Made by a program: the position numbers and the translations under genes. The notes below the pieces were generated by a model, which was not told where the DNA came from, searched no databases, and saw nothing but the letters and a program-made list of their open reading frames with translations. DNA of 9,189 nucleotides from Lachnospiraceae bacterium (lineage in GTDB: Bacteria; Bacillota; Clostridia; Lachnospirales; Lachnospiraceae): the NCBI GenBank assembly GCA_017651385.1, contig JAGCCY010000278.1, positions 1 through 9,189 of the forward strand, read 5' to 3'. This document shows, one piece after another, positions 1-6,601 of this stretch (position 1 is the first letter of the stretch; each line of letters starts with the position of its first letter).

Positions 1-716
1 GGATCGATATTTTCTATAAAGCAGACTGTGATCATCTTTCCCTTGGAATCTCTTACGACTTCAAGTTCAAGTTCTTCCCAGCCCAAGATCGATTCTTCAA
101 CAAGAACCTGTCCTACCAAAGATGCTTTAAGTCCTCTTTCGCAAACGGTCCTTAACTCTTCTTTGTTATATACAAGGCCGCCGCCGGCACCGCCCATTGT
201 GTATGCGGGACGCAGTACCACGGGATAACCCAGTTTATCGGCAATTGCAAGTGCTTCGTCAACAGAGTAGGAAACTTCGCTTCTGGCCATCTCGATACCA
301 AGCTTGTTCATGGTATTCTTAAATTCAATACGGTCCTCACCGCGCTCGATCGCATCTATCTGGACACCGATGACTTTTACTCCGTATTTATCAAGGATAC
401 CGGTCGTTGCAAGTTCCGAGCATAAGTTAAGGCCTGACTGGCCTCCGAGATTAGGTAAAATTGCATCCGGGCGTTCTTTTTTGATGATCTGCTCAAGACG
501 CTTAACATTTAAAGGCTCAATATACGTTACAACCGCAAATCCCGGATCCGTCATGATCGTTGCGGGATTTGAGTTGACCAGAACAATCTCATATCCAAGC
601 TTTCGTAAAGCCTTACATGCCTGTGTTCCCGAGTAATCAAACTCACACGCCTGACCTATGATAATAGGACCGGAACCGATAATTAAGACCTTTTTAATGT
701 CATTTCTTTTTGCCAT
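1..716 (-). CDS. carB: Carbamoyl-phosphate synthetase large subunit, N-terminal part (cut by window edge)
   Basis: This is the first about 238 residues of CarB, the ATP-dependent subunit that makes carbamoyl phosphate from bicarbonate and glutamine-derived ammonia for pyrimidine and arginine synthesis. I translated it from the minus strand. It begins MAKRNDIKKVLIIGSGPI and shows the CarB pre-ATP-grasp signature (GSGPIIIGQACEFDYSGTQA at residues 14-33), then NSNPATIMTDP, then the first ATP-grasp domain with RPAYTMGGAGGG. It is still in frame (IENID) at base 1; the full family length is about 1060 residues. The start at 716 has AGGAGG (728-733) 11 bases upstream. An out-of-frame ATG at 724 would give only a 13-codon peptide. 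No carA lies upstream: the previous gene is rpe, separated by a terminator and a promoter, so carB is transcribed on its own from here. Confidence 0.95.
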   Translation of the reverse strand, partial: MAKRNDIKKVLIIGSGPIIIGQACEFDYSGTQACKALRKLGYEIVLVNSNPATIMTDPGFAVVTYIEPLNVKRLEQIIKKERPDAILPNLGGQSGLNLCSELATTGILDKYGVKVIGVQIDAIERGEDRIEFKNTMNKLGIEMARSEVSYSVDEALAIADKLGYPVVLRPAYTMGGAGGGLVYNKEELRTVCERGLKASLVGQVLVEESILGWEELELEVVRDSKGKMITVCFIENID

Positions 717-746
717 TTTACCATTCGCCTCCTACGCATTTTTACT

Positions 747-775
747 ATGGTATCATATGAATTTATGTTTCGCAA
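747..775 (-). promoter_or_regulatory. Probable carB promoter (extended -10)
   Basis: Read on the minus strand, TTGCGA (770-775) is followed after exactly 17 bases by TACCAT (747-752), which is preceded by TG at the extended -10 position. It lies between the rpe terminator and carB. Transcription would start near 740, leaving a leader of only about 25 bases, too short for a PyrR-type attenuator. This is a pattern match by eye and has not been tested. Confidence 0.55.
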
Positions 776-800
776 GAAATAGTTTTTCGCTTTTTTTGCA

Positions 801-833
801 AAAGAAAAACCTCCAAAAAATAACGGAGGTTTT
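801..833 (-). terminator. Intrinsic terminator after rpe
   Basis: On the minus strand AAAACCTCC (825-833) pairs with GGAGGTTTT (806-814) as a 9-bp stem around a 10-base A/T-rich loop, followed by a T-rich tail (TCTTTT). The stem includes two of the three bases of the rpe stop codon (832-834), so the hairpin starts inside the gene end. It separates rpe from carB. Confidence 0.75.
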
Positions 834-1488
834 ATGATCTTCTGTTCAATTTTTCTTTAAAATATGCGACATTTGAAGATATATCTCCCTTAAATACCGC
901 TGAACCCGCTACTATGACATTGGCCCCGGCATCAAGGATAGTATCGATATTATCACGGGTAACGCCGCCGTCTATCTCAACGTCAACATTGGCACCGATC
1001 CTGACGATCTCATTTTTTACATCGGTTATCTTGGAAAGGGTGCTTTCTATAAACTTCTGTCCGCCGAACCCGGGCTCAACGGTCATTACAAGGATCATCT
1101 CAACCCTTTTAAGAAAAGGAAATACTTCCTCTGCGGGCGTCCCCGGCTTAATGGAAAGACCGGCTTTACAGCCTGCTTTATGGATCGCATCTATCGTTTC
1201 ATTCACATCTTCGCAGGCTTCAAGGTGAACAGTGATGATATCGGCTCCGCATCGAGCAAATTCTTCAATATAACGTATCGGATTTAAAACCATCAAATGA
1301 ACATCGAAAACTTTCTTTGTGACCTTCCTGATCGAAGAGATAAGCGGCATACCAAATGAAATGGAAGGAACAAACATACCATCCATAACATCGATATGGA
1401 TGTAATCCGCTCCCGCTTTATCGGCTTCTTCGATTTGTGCTCCCAGTATGCCAAAATCAGCAGCCAGGATTGAAGGTGATAGAATCAT
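832..1488 (-). CDS. rpe: Ribulose-phosphate 3-epimerase
   Basis: A cytoplasmic TIM-barrel enzyme that interconverts D-ribulose-5-phosphate and D-xylulose-5-phosphate in the pentose phosphate pathway. At 218 residues it has the normal family length and is complete. It opens with SPSILAADF. The metal and catalytic residues are visible: H31 and D33 in HIDVMDG, H64 in DVHLMV, and D173 in EIDGGV. The phosphate-binding elements are VEPGFGGQKF (137-146) and the GANVIVAGSAVF strand near the end. The ATG at 1488 has AAGGA about 8 bases upstream. It follows lysA by 93 bases with no clear terminator between them, so it may be read through from the ddh-lysA unit or from its own weak promoter. It converts ribulose-5-P to the same xylulose-5-P that AraD makes nearby, feeding transketolase. 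Confidence 0.97.
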   Translation of the reverse strand: MILSPSILAADFGILGAQIEEADKAGADYIHIDVMDGMFVPSISFGMPLISSIRKVTKKVFDVHLMVLNPIRYIEEFARCGADIITVHLEACEDVNETIDAIHKAGCKAGLSIKPGTPAEEVFPFLKRVEMILVMTVEPGFGGQKFIESTLSKITDVKNEIVRIGANVDVEIDGGVTRDNIDTILDAGANVIVAGSAVFKGDISSNVAYFKEKLNRRS

Positions 1489-1506
1489 AACAGTTCCTTT
1501 TCAAAC

Positions 1507-1530
1507 GTTCTCCCATATAGATTAGAGAAC
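1507..1530 (-). repeat. Short inverted repeat in the lysA-rpe gap
   Basis: GTTCTC (1507-1512) and GAGAAC (1525-1530) are perfect 6-bp arms around a 12-base spacer, just upstream of the rpe ribosome binding site. No T-run follows on either strand, so it does not look like a terminator. It could be an operator or leader hairpin, or chance. Confidence 0.4.
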
Positions 1531-1547
1531 CTTTGATGTTTTTTCAA
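1521..1547 (-). promoter_or_regulatory. Possible weak internal promoter for rpe
   Basis: On the minus strand TTGAAA (1542-1547) and TCTAAT (1521-1526) each match the sigma-A consensus at 5 of 6 positions, but the spacing is only 15 bases, shorter than usual. It overlaps the inverted repeat at 1507-1530. It is offered as a candidate because rpe lies 93 bases after lysA. Confidence 0.25.
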
Positions 1548-1581
1548 TAGTCTTATTGCCGAAAAACTTCTTATTTAATGC

Positions 1582-2823
1582 TTACATATATCTGAAAAGA
1601 TCTTCATATGTCTCCGCGCGGCGGATACATTTTACCTTGCCGTCGCCTGTTATCATAACTTCGGCCGGACGGGGACGGGAATTGTAGGTTGAACACATGC
1701 TGTATCCGTAAGCACCGGTATCAAGCACGCATACAAGGTCACCCTTCTTTGTTTCGGGGAGAAGCCTTGCCTTTGCAAGAAGGTCGCCCGATTCACAAAT
1801 ATTTCCGCTTACAGTTCTTTCCGAAAGGTTATCTCTTGATACGGGTTTTCCGTCTCTTAATATCTCTATATCATGCCAGGAATCATACATCGAAGGGCGC
1901 ACGAGCACGTTCATGCCCACATCCGTTCCGATATATTCAACGCCCGAATTTTCTTTTATCGCATGCACTCTTCCGAGTATCACACTGCCTTCTGCGACAC
2001 AAAAACGCCCTGGCTCCGATTTAAATAAAGGTGTCTTGCCGTAACTTTCCACAAACTTATCAAGAATAGGCAAAAGGCGCTCCTTAAAGTCTTCCATCGG
2101 ATACTCCGCCTCATCATCAAGCTTATGATAAGGTATTCCGTATCCTCCGCCGAAATCGATAAACTCAAGATTATTGAATCTTTTTGCAATGTTTAAAAGA
2201 TTTGATACCGCCTCAAGATACGGATCCGGGTTCATGAAAAGCGATCCGATATGCTGATTGATACCCGCAATCGTAAGGTTATATCTTCCCGCGATCTCAA
2301 AAATCTTATCTATATCGTATTCGGGAACACCGAACTTCGTCTTTTTTCCGCCGGTTACCACCTTTTCATTATGGCCTGCACCGACACCGGGGTTGATCCT
2401 TACGGCACAACGTCCGCCGGGATTGAGCTGCCCGTACTGCTCAAGCTGTGAAAGCGAATCAAGACTTATCATTATATCTCTGTCGATCGCATACTGCATT
2501 TCTTCATCCGAAACATTGTTTGGAACAAAGAAAATACGGTCATACGGAAATCCTGCTGCCTCAAGCATTTTGATCTCGCCCACGCTCATCGCATCACAAT
2601 TGATGCCCGACTCAAGCGCGATCTTAAGGATATGGATATTTGTATTGGCCTTTACGGAATAGTTTGCGGTGTAAGGGTATTTTTCAATAACCTTTGAAAC
2701 ACTCTCCATATGCTTTCTTATAATATCTTCATTATATACATATAAGGGTGTGCCGTACTCCCTGACCAGTTCTTCGGGATCGTTTCCTTTAAAAAAATCT
2801 ACATGTTCTATATATGAATTCAT
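1582..2823 (-). CDS. lysA: Diaminopimelate decarboxylase
   Basis: A PLP enzyme of the alanine-racemase-like fold III group that decarboxylates meso-diaminopimelate to L-lysine, the last lysine step, in the cytoplasm. It is 413 residues, the usual length. The PLP lysine is K58 in YSVKAN. H191 lies in NQHIGS. The glycine loop that holds the PLP phosphate is FGGGYG (224-229), with EPGR at 270-273. CESGD (343-347) supplies the active-site cysteine across the dimer. The C-terminal signature contains GAYGYSM and YNSRPRPAEV (380-389). The ATG at 2823 has AAGGA about 6 bases upstream. It starts 16 bases after ddh ends, so the two are almost certainly co-transcribed. Ddh supplies its substrate. Confidence 0.97.
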   Translation of the reverse strand: MNSYIEHVDFFKGNDPEELVREYGTPLYVYNEDIIRKHMESVSKVIEKYPYTANYSVKANTNIHILKIALESGINCDAMSVGEIKMLEAAGFPYDRIFFVPNNVSDEEMQYAIDRDIMISLDSLSQLEQYGQLNPGGRCAVRINPGVGAGHNEKVVTGGKKTKFGVPEYDIDKIFEIAGRYNLTIAGINQHIGSLFMNPDPYLEAVSNLLNIAKRFNNLEFIDFGGGYGIPYHKLDDEAEYPMEDFKERLLPILDKFVESYGKTPLFKSEPGRFCVAEGSVILGRVHAIKENSGVEYIGTDVGMNVLVRPSMYDSWHDIEILRDGKPVSRDNLSERTVSGNICESGDLLAKARLLPETKKGDLVCVLDTGAYGYSMCSTYNSRPRPAEVMITGDGKVKCIRRAETYEDLFRYM

Positions 2824-2839
2824 ACTTTTTCCTTATCAA

Positions 2840-3820
2840 TCAAAGAAGATGTGCTCTCAGCTCGTCGCCCGAAAGAGGACTTAAATATGCGGGAGCGATG
2901 TCAAATACTGTCTTGCAGCCGTTTACGCCTTCACCGTGAAGTCTGTTGATGGCTCTTGCATAAGCAACAATAACAGATGCGGTAAACTCGGGATTTGAAT
3001 CAAGCTTTAAACTGTACTCGATCACATGCTTGTGTTCTTTTTCCCATCCCGTAACTCCGGAACGGAACACAAAGCCTCCGTGAGGGATACCCGCATGGTC
3101 GCGTGCAAACTCTTCTTCGGTGATAAAGTGTACCGTTGTATCATACTCGTCAAAGTAATTGGGCATAGTCTTTATCTCCTGCTCGATCTTTGCAAGATCG
3201 GCGCCTTCTTCGGGTACCACGAAACATTCTCTTGTATGCTTCTGTCTTGTGGTAAGAGTGGGGTTTTCTCCGTTTCTTACGGCCTCGATGGCTTCGGGAA
3301 CGGGAATCGTGTATTGCTTGCCGTTCTTAACGCCGTTTACTCTTCTGATCGCATCGGAATGTCCCTGTGAAACGCCCTTGCCCCAGAATGTATAATCGTT
3401 TCCTTCGGGAAGGATGCAATTTGCATACAATCTGTTCAAAGAAAACATGCCCGGATCCCAGCCTGCACTGATAAGTGCGATATGACCGGTTTCTTTTGCT
3501 GCCTTATCGACATTTGCAAAATGTGTGGGGATATTTGCATGTGTATCAAAACTGTCTATTACATTAAAATACTTAACATATTCCGGTGTCATCTTGGGAA
3601 GATCCGTAGCGCTTCCTCCGCAGATTATGAGCACATCCACCTTATCCTTGTAATTCTCTATATCGCTTACGCTTACAACCGGCACACCGGGTGTAAGGAT
3701 CTTGACCGTTGAAGGATCTCTTCTCGTAAAAACATAAGCAAGTTCAACATCGCTGTTTTGCTTTATCGCACACTCAACACCCCGGCCAAGGTTGCCGTAT
3801 CCTAATATTCCGACTCTCAT
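2840..3820 (-). CDS. ddh: meso-Diaminopimelate dehydrogenase
   Basis: NADPH-dependent reductive amination of tetrahydrodipicolinate directly to meso-diaminopimelate, the one-step variant of the lysine and cell-wall DAP pathway that bypasses the acylated intermediates. It is 326 residues, normal for the family. The Rossmann nucleotide motif is GYGNLG at 7-12. Further features typical of the Corynebacterium-type enzyme are GSATDLP (69-75), SAGWDPGMFSLNR (118-130), FWGKGVSQGHSDA (145-157) and HGG near residue 247. From memory these blocks line up along the length of the C. glutamicum enzyme. The ATG at 3820 has AAAGGAG 8 bases upstream. It is the first gene of a unit with lysA. The leader is about 40 bases, too short for a lysine riboswitch. 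Confidence 0.96.
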   Translation of the reverse strand: MRVGILGYGNLGRGVECAIKQNSDVELAYVFTRRDPSTVKILTPGVPVVSVSDIENYKDKVDVLIICGGSATDLPKMTPEYVKYFNVIDSFDTHANIPTHFANVDKAAKETGHIALISAGWDPGMFSLNRLYANCILPEGNDYTFWGKGVSQGHSDAIRRVNGVKNGKQYTIPVPEAIEAVRNGENPTLTTRQKHTRECFVVPEEGADLAKIEQEIKTMPNYFDEYDTTVHFITEEEFARDHAGIPHGGFVFRSGVTGWEKEHKHVIEYSLKLDSNPEFTASVIVAYARAINRLHGEGVNGCKTVFDIAPAYLSPLSGDELRAHLL

Positions 3821-3869
3821 AGTATTAACTCCTTTTTGGTAAAAGAACGATTTTTGTTTTCAAAAAGAA

Positions 3870-3898
3870 ATTTTATAGTATATATCTTTCATAATCAA
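3870..3898 (-). promoter_or_regulatory. Probable promoter of ddh-lysA
   Basis: On the minus strand TTGATT (3893-3898) is followed after 17 bases by TAAAAT (3870-3875), within A/T-rich DNA between the strong transketolase terminator and ddh. A TATAAA overlaps it at 15-base spacing. Transcription would start near 3863, giving a leader of about 43 bases with no visible structured RNA. Confidence 0.6.
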
Positions 3899-3920
3899 GA
3901 AAAAATGTATAAATATTCGC

Positions 3921-3957
3921 AAAAAAATGTGCCCCATATATTACTATACGGGGCACA
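3921..3957 (-). terminator. Strong intrinsic terminator after transketolase
   Basis: On the minus strand TGTGCCCC (3950-3957) pairs perfectly with GGGGCACA (3928-3935). The stem continues for 5 more pairs (one G-U) across a GTAA tetraloop, making 13 pairs in all, and is followed at once by seven Ts (3921-3927). It begins 13 bases after the transketolase C-subunit stop. This is the clearest terminator in the window. Confidence 0.93.
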
Positions 3958-3970
3958 GATTTCTTTTTAT

Positions 3971-4915
3971 TTACTTATTGAGAAAAGCTTTAACATCTTC
4001 GTATACACCCTTACCGTCGAGTCTGTACTTTTCAACAAGCGCGGATGCGGAACCGGATTCTCCGAAGATATCCTGCATACCGAGTTTCTTGACCGGAACG
4101 GGGCACTTAGCGCTGAGTGCGTCGCAGACTGCGGAACCAAGGCCTCCGATCACGGAATGCTCTTCAACGGTAACGACCTTTTTGGTCTTGCCTGCGCTCT
4201 TAACGATAAGGTCCTCATCAAGAGGCTTAATGGTATGAATATTTATAACCTCTGCGCTGATACCGTCTTCTTTAAGCATATCGGCGGCCTTAAGAGCAGA
4301 GTCTACGCAGATACCTGTTGCAACTATCGTAACATCCGTACCTTCCTTAAGAAGAACACCCTTACCCATTTCAAATTTATAATCGGGACGGTCGTTAATT
4401 ACCGGAACAGCTGCACGACCAAATCTTAAATAAACGGGACCTTCATATTCGATAGCAGCACGAACGGCTGCTTTTGCTTCTACATCATCCGAAGGAACGA
4501 TAACCGTCATGCCGGGAACTGCTCTCATAAGCGCTATGTCTTCGTTGCACTGATGGGTCGCACCGTCTTCACCTACAGTGATACCTGCATGAGTCGCACC
4601 GATCTTAACATTTAAATGAGGATATCCGATCGAGTTACGAACCTGTTCAAAGTTTCTTCCTGCTGCGAACATTGCGAATGAACTGATGAACGGGATCTTT
4701 CCGCAGGTTGAAAGTCCTGCTGCGATACCTGTCATGTTACATTCCGCTATACCGCAATCGATATGTCTTTCGGGAAATGCCTTCTTAAAAATTCCTGTCT
4801 TGGTGGCGCCTGCAAGGTCTGCATCGAGAACCACAAGATTGGGGAAATCTTTTCCGCACTCGGCAAGTGCATTTCCATAGCTTTCACGTGTCGCGATCTT
4901 TACTACATCTGCCAT
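3971..4915 (-). CDS. Transketolase, C-terminal (pyrimidine-binding) subunit
   Basis: The second half of a split transketolase, which moves two-carbon ketol units between pentose and other sugar phosphates using thiamine diphosphate. It is 314 residues, typical for the separate C subunit. It carries the pyrimidine-binding domain, with the thiamine-activating glutamate E58 in CGIAECNM, then the conserved FAMFAAGR and GATHAGITVGEDGATHQ blocks (His and Gly-rich substrate and cofactor loops), then a transketolase C-terminal domain from about residue 190 with VTVEEHSVIGGLGSAV. The ATG at 4915 overlaps the N-subunit stop by one base (TAATG), and its ribosome binding site GGGAGG (4925-4930) lies inside the N-subunit gene. 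Equal, coupled translation of the two partners is expected. It could in principle be a transketolase-like enzyme for another sugar, but the arabinose context fits. Confidence 0.95.
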   Translation of the reverse strand: MADVVKIATRESYGNALAECGKDFPNLVVLDADLAGATKTGIFKKAFPERHIDCGIAECNMTGIAAGLSTCGKIPFISSFAMFAAGRNFEQVRNSIGYPHLNVKIGATHAGITVGEDGATHQCNEDIALMRAVPGMTVIVPSDDVEAKAAVRAAIEYEGPVYLRFGRAAVPVINDRPDYKFEMGKGVLLKEGTDVTIVATGICVDSALKAADMLKEDGISAEVINIHTIKPLDEDLIVKSAGKTKKVVTVEEHSVIGGLGSAVCDALSAKCPVPVKKLGMQDIFGESGSASALVEKYRLDGKGVYEDVKAFLNK

Positions 4916-5730
4916 TAGTTTGCACCTCCCAGTTCTTTTGCTATTTTTTCAAGATCGTCCATGGCGATCTTGTATTCATCATCATTGGGAGCCTTACCAT
5001 GCCAGCCGGCATTGTTCTCCATGTAGGATACGCCTTTACCCTTTACGGTCTTTGCAATGATCGCAGTGGGCATACCCTTTGTGGTTCTTGCTTCTTTGAA
5101 AGCGGCTCTGATCTGGTCAAAGTCGTTTCCGTCTATGTTGATCACATGGAAATTGAAGGCTTCGAACTTCTTGTCTATGGGATAAGGAGAACATACGTCG
5201 TCAATCTTACCGTCGATCTGCAGACCGTTGTTATCAACTATCACAACGAGGTTATCAAGCTTACGGTGTCCTGCGAACATTGAAGCTTCCCATACCTGGC
5301 CTTCCTGGATCTCACCGTCACCAAGAAGCGTGTAAACACGATAATCCTTATTGTCCATCTTTCCTGCGAGTGCCATACCTACTGCAGCAGAAATACCCTG
5401 TCCGAGAGAACCCGACGACATATCAACACCGGGAGTCTCCTGCATGCAGGGATGTCCCTGAAGATATGAACCAAGATGACGAAGTGTGGGAAGATCGGCT
5501 ACGGGGAAATAACCGCGGTTGGCAAGTACGCTGTATAAACCGGGTGCCGTGTGTCCTTTTGAAAGAACAAATCTGTCTCTGTCGGCCTTCTTGGGGTCCT
5601 TGGGATCAATGTTCATTTCTTCAAAATAAAGATACGTAAAGATATCTGCTGCGGACAAGGATCCGCCGGGATGTCCGGCCTTTGCTCCGTGCACAGCCGT
5701 TACGATACCCTTACGAACTTCATTTGCCAT
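4915..5730 (-). CDS. Transketolase, N-terminal (diphosphate-binding) subunit
   Basis: The thiamine-diphosphate-binding half of the split transketolase, partner of the downstream C subunit. It is 271 residues from the ATG at 5730. Motifs: AGHPGGSLS (18-26), SKGHTAPGLY (57-66), GSLGQGISAAVGMA (107-120), and the ThDP/metal motif GDGEIQEG (137-144) through NN (167-168). The start is odd. The ATG at 5730 has no good ribosome binding site. The well-placed AAAGGAG (5761-5767) serves an in-frame ATG at 5754 whose next codon is TAA. The codons between that stop and 5730 read N-L-E-L-Q-K, which resembles the usual family N-terminus leading into MANEVRKGI. The native start was therefore probably 5754. 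As the sequence stands, translation must reinitiate at 5730 and the protein loses about 8 residues ahead of the core fold. Confidence 0.93.
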   Translation of the reverse strand: MANEVRKGIVTAVHGAKAGHPGGSLSAADIFTYLYFEEMNIDPKDPKKADRDRFVLSKGHTAPGLYSVLANRGYFPVADLPTLRHLGSYLQGHPCMQETPGVDMSSGSLGQGISAAVGMALAGKMDNKDYRVYTLLGDGEIQEGQVWEASMFAGHRKLDNLVVIVDNNGLQIDGKIDDVCSPYPIDKKFEAFNFHVINIDGNDFDQIRAAFKEARTTKGMPTAIIAKTVKGKGVSYMENNAGWHGKAPNDDEYKIAMDDLEKIAKELGGAN

Positions 5731-5748
5731 TTTCTGAAGTTCAAGGTT

Positions 5749-5767
5749 TTACATAGTATTCTCCTTT
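5749..5767 (-). promoter_or_regulatory. Ribosome binding site with start-stop codon pair (ATG TAA) before transketolase
   Basis: On the minus strand AAAGGAG (5761-5767) is followed after 6 bases by ATG (5752-5754) and at once by TAA (5749-5751), in the same frame as the transketolase N subunit whose next ATG is at 5730. This either marks a one-base nonsense change at codon 2 (for example AAA to TAA) or a start-stop element that limits translation. The bases are directly visible; the function is inferred. Confidence 0.7.
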
Positions 5768-5786
5768 AAAATGTTTATGTTTTTCT

Positions 5787-5803
5787 TATCACACTGTATC
5801 ACA
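5787..5803 (-). repeat. Direct repeat TGTGATA, one helical turn apart, at the transketolase promoter
   Basis: On the minus strand TGTGATA occurs twice, at 5797-5803 and 5787-5793, separated by CAG, giving a 10-base period. The repeats flank and partly overlap the proposed -10 box (5793-5798). A protein binding side by side on one face of the DNA would see both. It may also be chance in A/T-rich DNA. Confidence 0.4.
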
Positions 5804-5821
5804 TCATATAATTAAAGTCTA
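5793..5821 (-). promoter_or_regulatory. Probable promoter of the transketolase operon (extended -10)
   Basis: On the minus strand TAGACT (5816-5821) is followed after 17 bases by TACAGT (5793-5798), with TG at the extended -10 position. Each box matches consensus at 4 of 6 positions. It lies between araD and the transketolase genes. The start would fall near 5786, leaving a leader of about 30 bases before the ATG at 5754. Confidence 0.45.
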
Positions 5822-5822
5822 T

Positions 5823-5870
5823 TTACGGATGCTAAAAATTACCCATTTTTTGCTTTAATTTTGTCCGTAA
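5823..5870 (-). repeat. Nested inverted repeat at the 3' end of araD
   Basis: TTACGGA (5823-5829) and TCCGTAA (5864-5870) are perfect 7-bp arms. Between them an A/T-rich imperfect hairpin (about 5831-5853) pairs GC and AAAAAT with ATTTTT and GC across one mismatch. The outer arm lies within the last codons of araD. It could form an RNA structure ending the kinase-araD transcript, but there is no T-run after the outer stem, so I call it only a possible weak terminator or 3'-end structure. Confidence 0.35.
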
Positions 5871-6544
5871 TAAGCGTTCTTTCCGTGCTTACGAAGGTAA
5901 TGCTTGTCCTGAAGTTCCTGAGGAGCGGGCTTTACATTCGGATTGATAAGTTCTGTCCTGAAAGCCATTTTTGCAACTTCTTCGAGTACCACAGCATTAT
6001 GTACGGCCTCATGTGCATCTTTTCCCCATGTAAAGGGACCGTGATTTTTGCAAAGAACCGCAGGAACAGCCATATAATCTTTATCTTTAAAGTAATCGGT
6101 TATAAGAAGTCCCGTATTCTTTTCATATGCCTCATCTATCTCTTCCTTTGTAAGACATCTTAAACACGGAACATCACCGTAAATATAATCTGCATGTGTG
6201 GTGCCGTAGCAGGGTATGTTTCTTCCGGATTGCGCCCAGCTTGTGGCATAGGATGAATGGGTATGTACCACACCGCCGATATCGGGACATGCCTTGTAAA
6301 GCTCAAGATGTGTGGGAGTATCGGATGAAGGTTTAAGCTTTCCTTCGACCTTTTCGCCGTTAAGATCCATTACGACCATATCACCCGGAGTCATCTTATC
6401 ATAATCAACTCCCGAGGGCTTTATTACAAAAAGACCGCTCTCTCTGTCGATCGCACTTACGTTGCCCCATGTGAAAGTCACAAGACCGTACTTCGGAAGA
6501 AGCATATTTGCTTCATAAACTTTTTCTTTTAACTGCTCTAACAT
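5855..6544 (-). CDS. araD: L-ribulose-5-phosphate 4-epimerase
   Basis: A class II aldolase-like zinc enzyme that converts L-ribulose-5-phosphate to D-xylulose-5-phosphate, the last dedicated L-arabinose step. It is 229 residues against 231 in E. coli. The zinc ligands are H94 and H96 in VHTHSS and H168 in KNHGPF. The catalytic Asp is D119 in THADY, matching E. coli Asp120. The C-terminal HGKNAYYGQ supplies the Tyr (Y226) equivalent to E. coli Tyr229. Substrate-binding blocks TWGNVS (25-30) and KPSGVDY (42-48) are present. The ATG at 6544 has AAGGAA 6 bases upstream; a nearer ATG at 6549 is out of frame and too close. It follows the kinase gene after 57 bases containing a hairpin, and precedes transketolase, which uses its product. 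UlaF and SgbE paralogues catalyse the same reaction, so the assignment to arabinose rather than ascorbate rests on context. Confidence 0.93.
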   Translation of the reverse strand: MLEQLKEKVYEANMLLPKYGLVTFTWGNVSAIDRESGLFVIKPSGVDYDKMTPGDMVVMDLNGEKVEGKLKPSSDTPTHLELYKACPDIGGVVHTHSSYATSWAQSGRNIPCYGTTHADYIYGDVPCLRCLTKEEIDEAYEKNTGLLITDYFKDKDYMAVPAVLCKNHGPFTWGKDAHEAVHNAVVLEEVAKMAFRTELINPNVKPAPQELQDKHYLRKHGKNAYYGQN

Positions 6545-6573
6545 AACATTTTCCTTCGCTTTCTCTAAAATAA

Positions 6574-6596
6574 TCAGGCGGCATAAAACCGCCTGA
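6574..6596 (-). terminator. Hairpin between kinase and araD (partial terminator)
   Basis: On the minus strand TCAGGCGG (6589-6596) pairs perfectly with CCGCCTGA (6574-6581) across a 7-base loop, followed by TTATTTT. It begins 5 bases after the kinase stop. The stem is strong but the T-tract is interrupted, so some readthrough into araD is likely. No convincing separate araD promoter is visible in the 57-base gap. Confidence 0.65.
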
Positions 6597-6601
6597 AAAA
6601 A

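Noticed and set aside
3821..3920. Possible lysine riboswitch ahead of ddh-lysA
   Set aside because: Only about 100 bases separate the upstream terminator from ddh, and the predicted leader is about 43 bases of A/T-rich DNA with no stems. A lysine riboswitch needs roughly 170 or more.
3836..4429. Plus-strand open frame of 197 codons
   Set aside because: It lies opposite the clearly coding transketolase C subunit and the strong terminator, shows no family resemblance, and has no supporting context. It is a shadow frame, like the other plus-strand frames here.
4915..5730. Frameshifted single transketolase gene split into two by mutation
   Set aside because: The two-subunit form with adjacent N and C genes is normal in Firmicutes and archaea, and the C-subunit gene has its own ribosome binding site (4925-4930) and start.
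5746..5752. GTAAAAC at the transketolase start as a second copy of the kinase operator
   Set aside because: Only one half-site matches; the other half is not present, and the bases lie within the start-stop and N-terminal codons.
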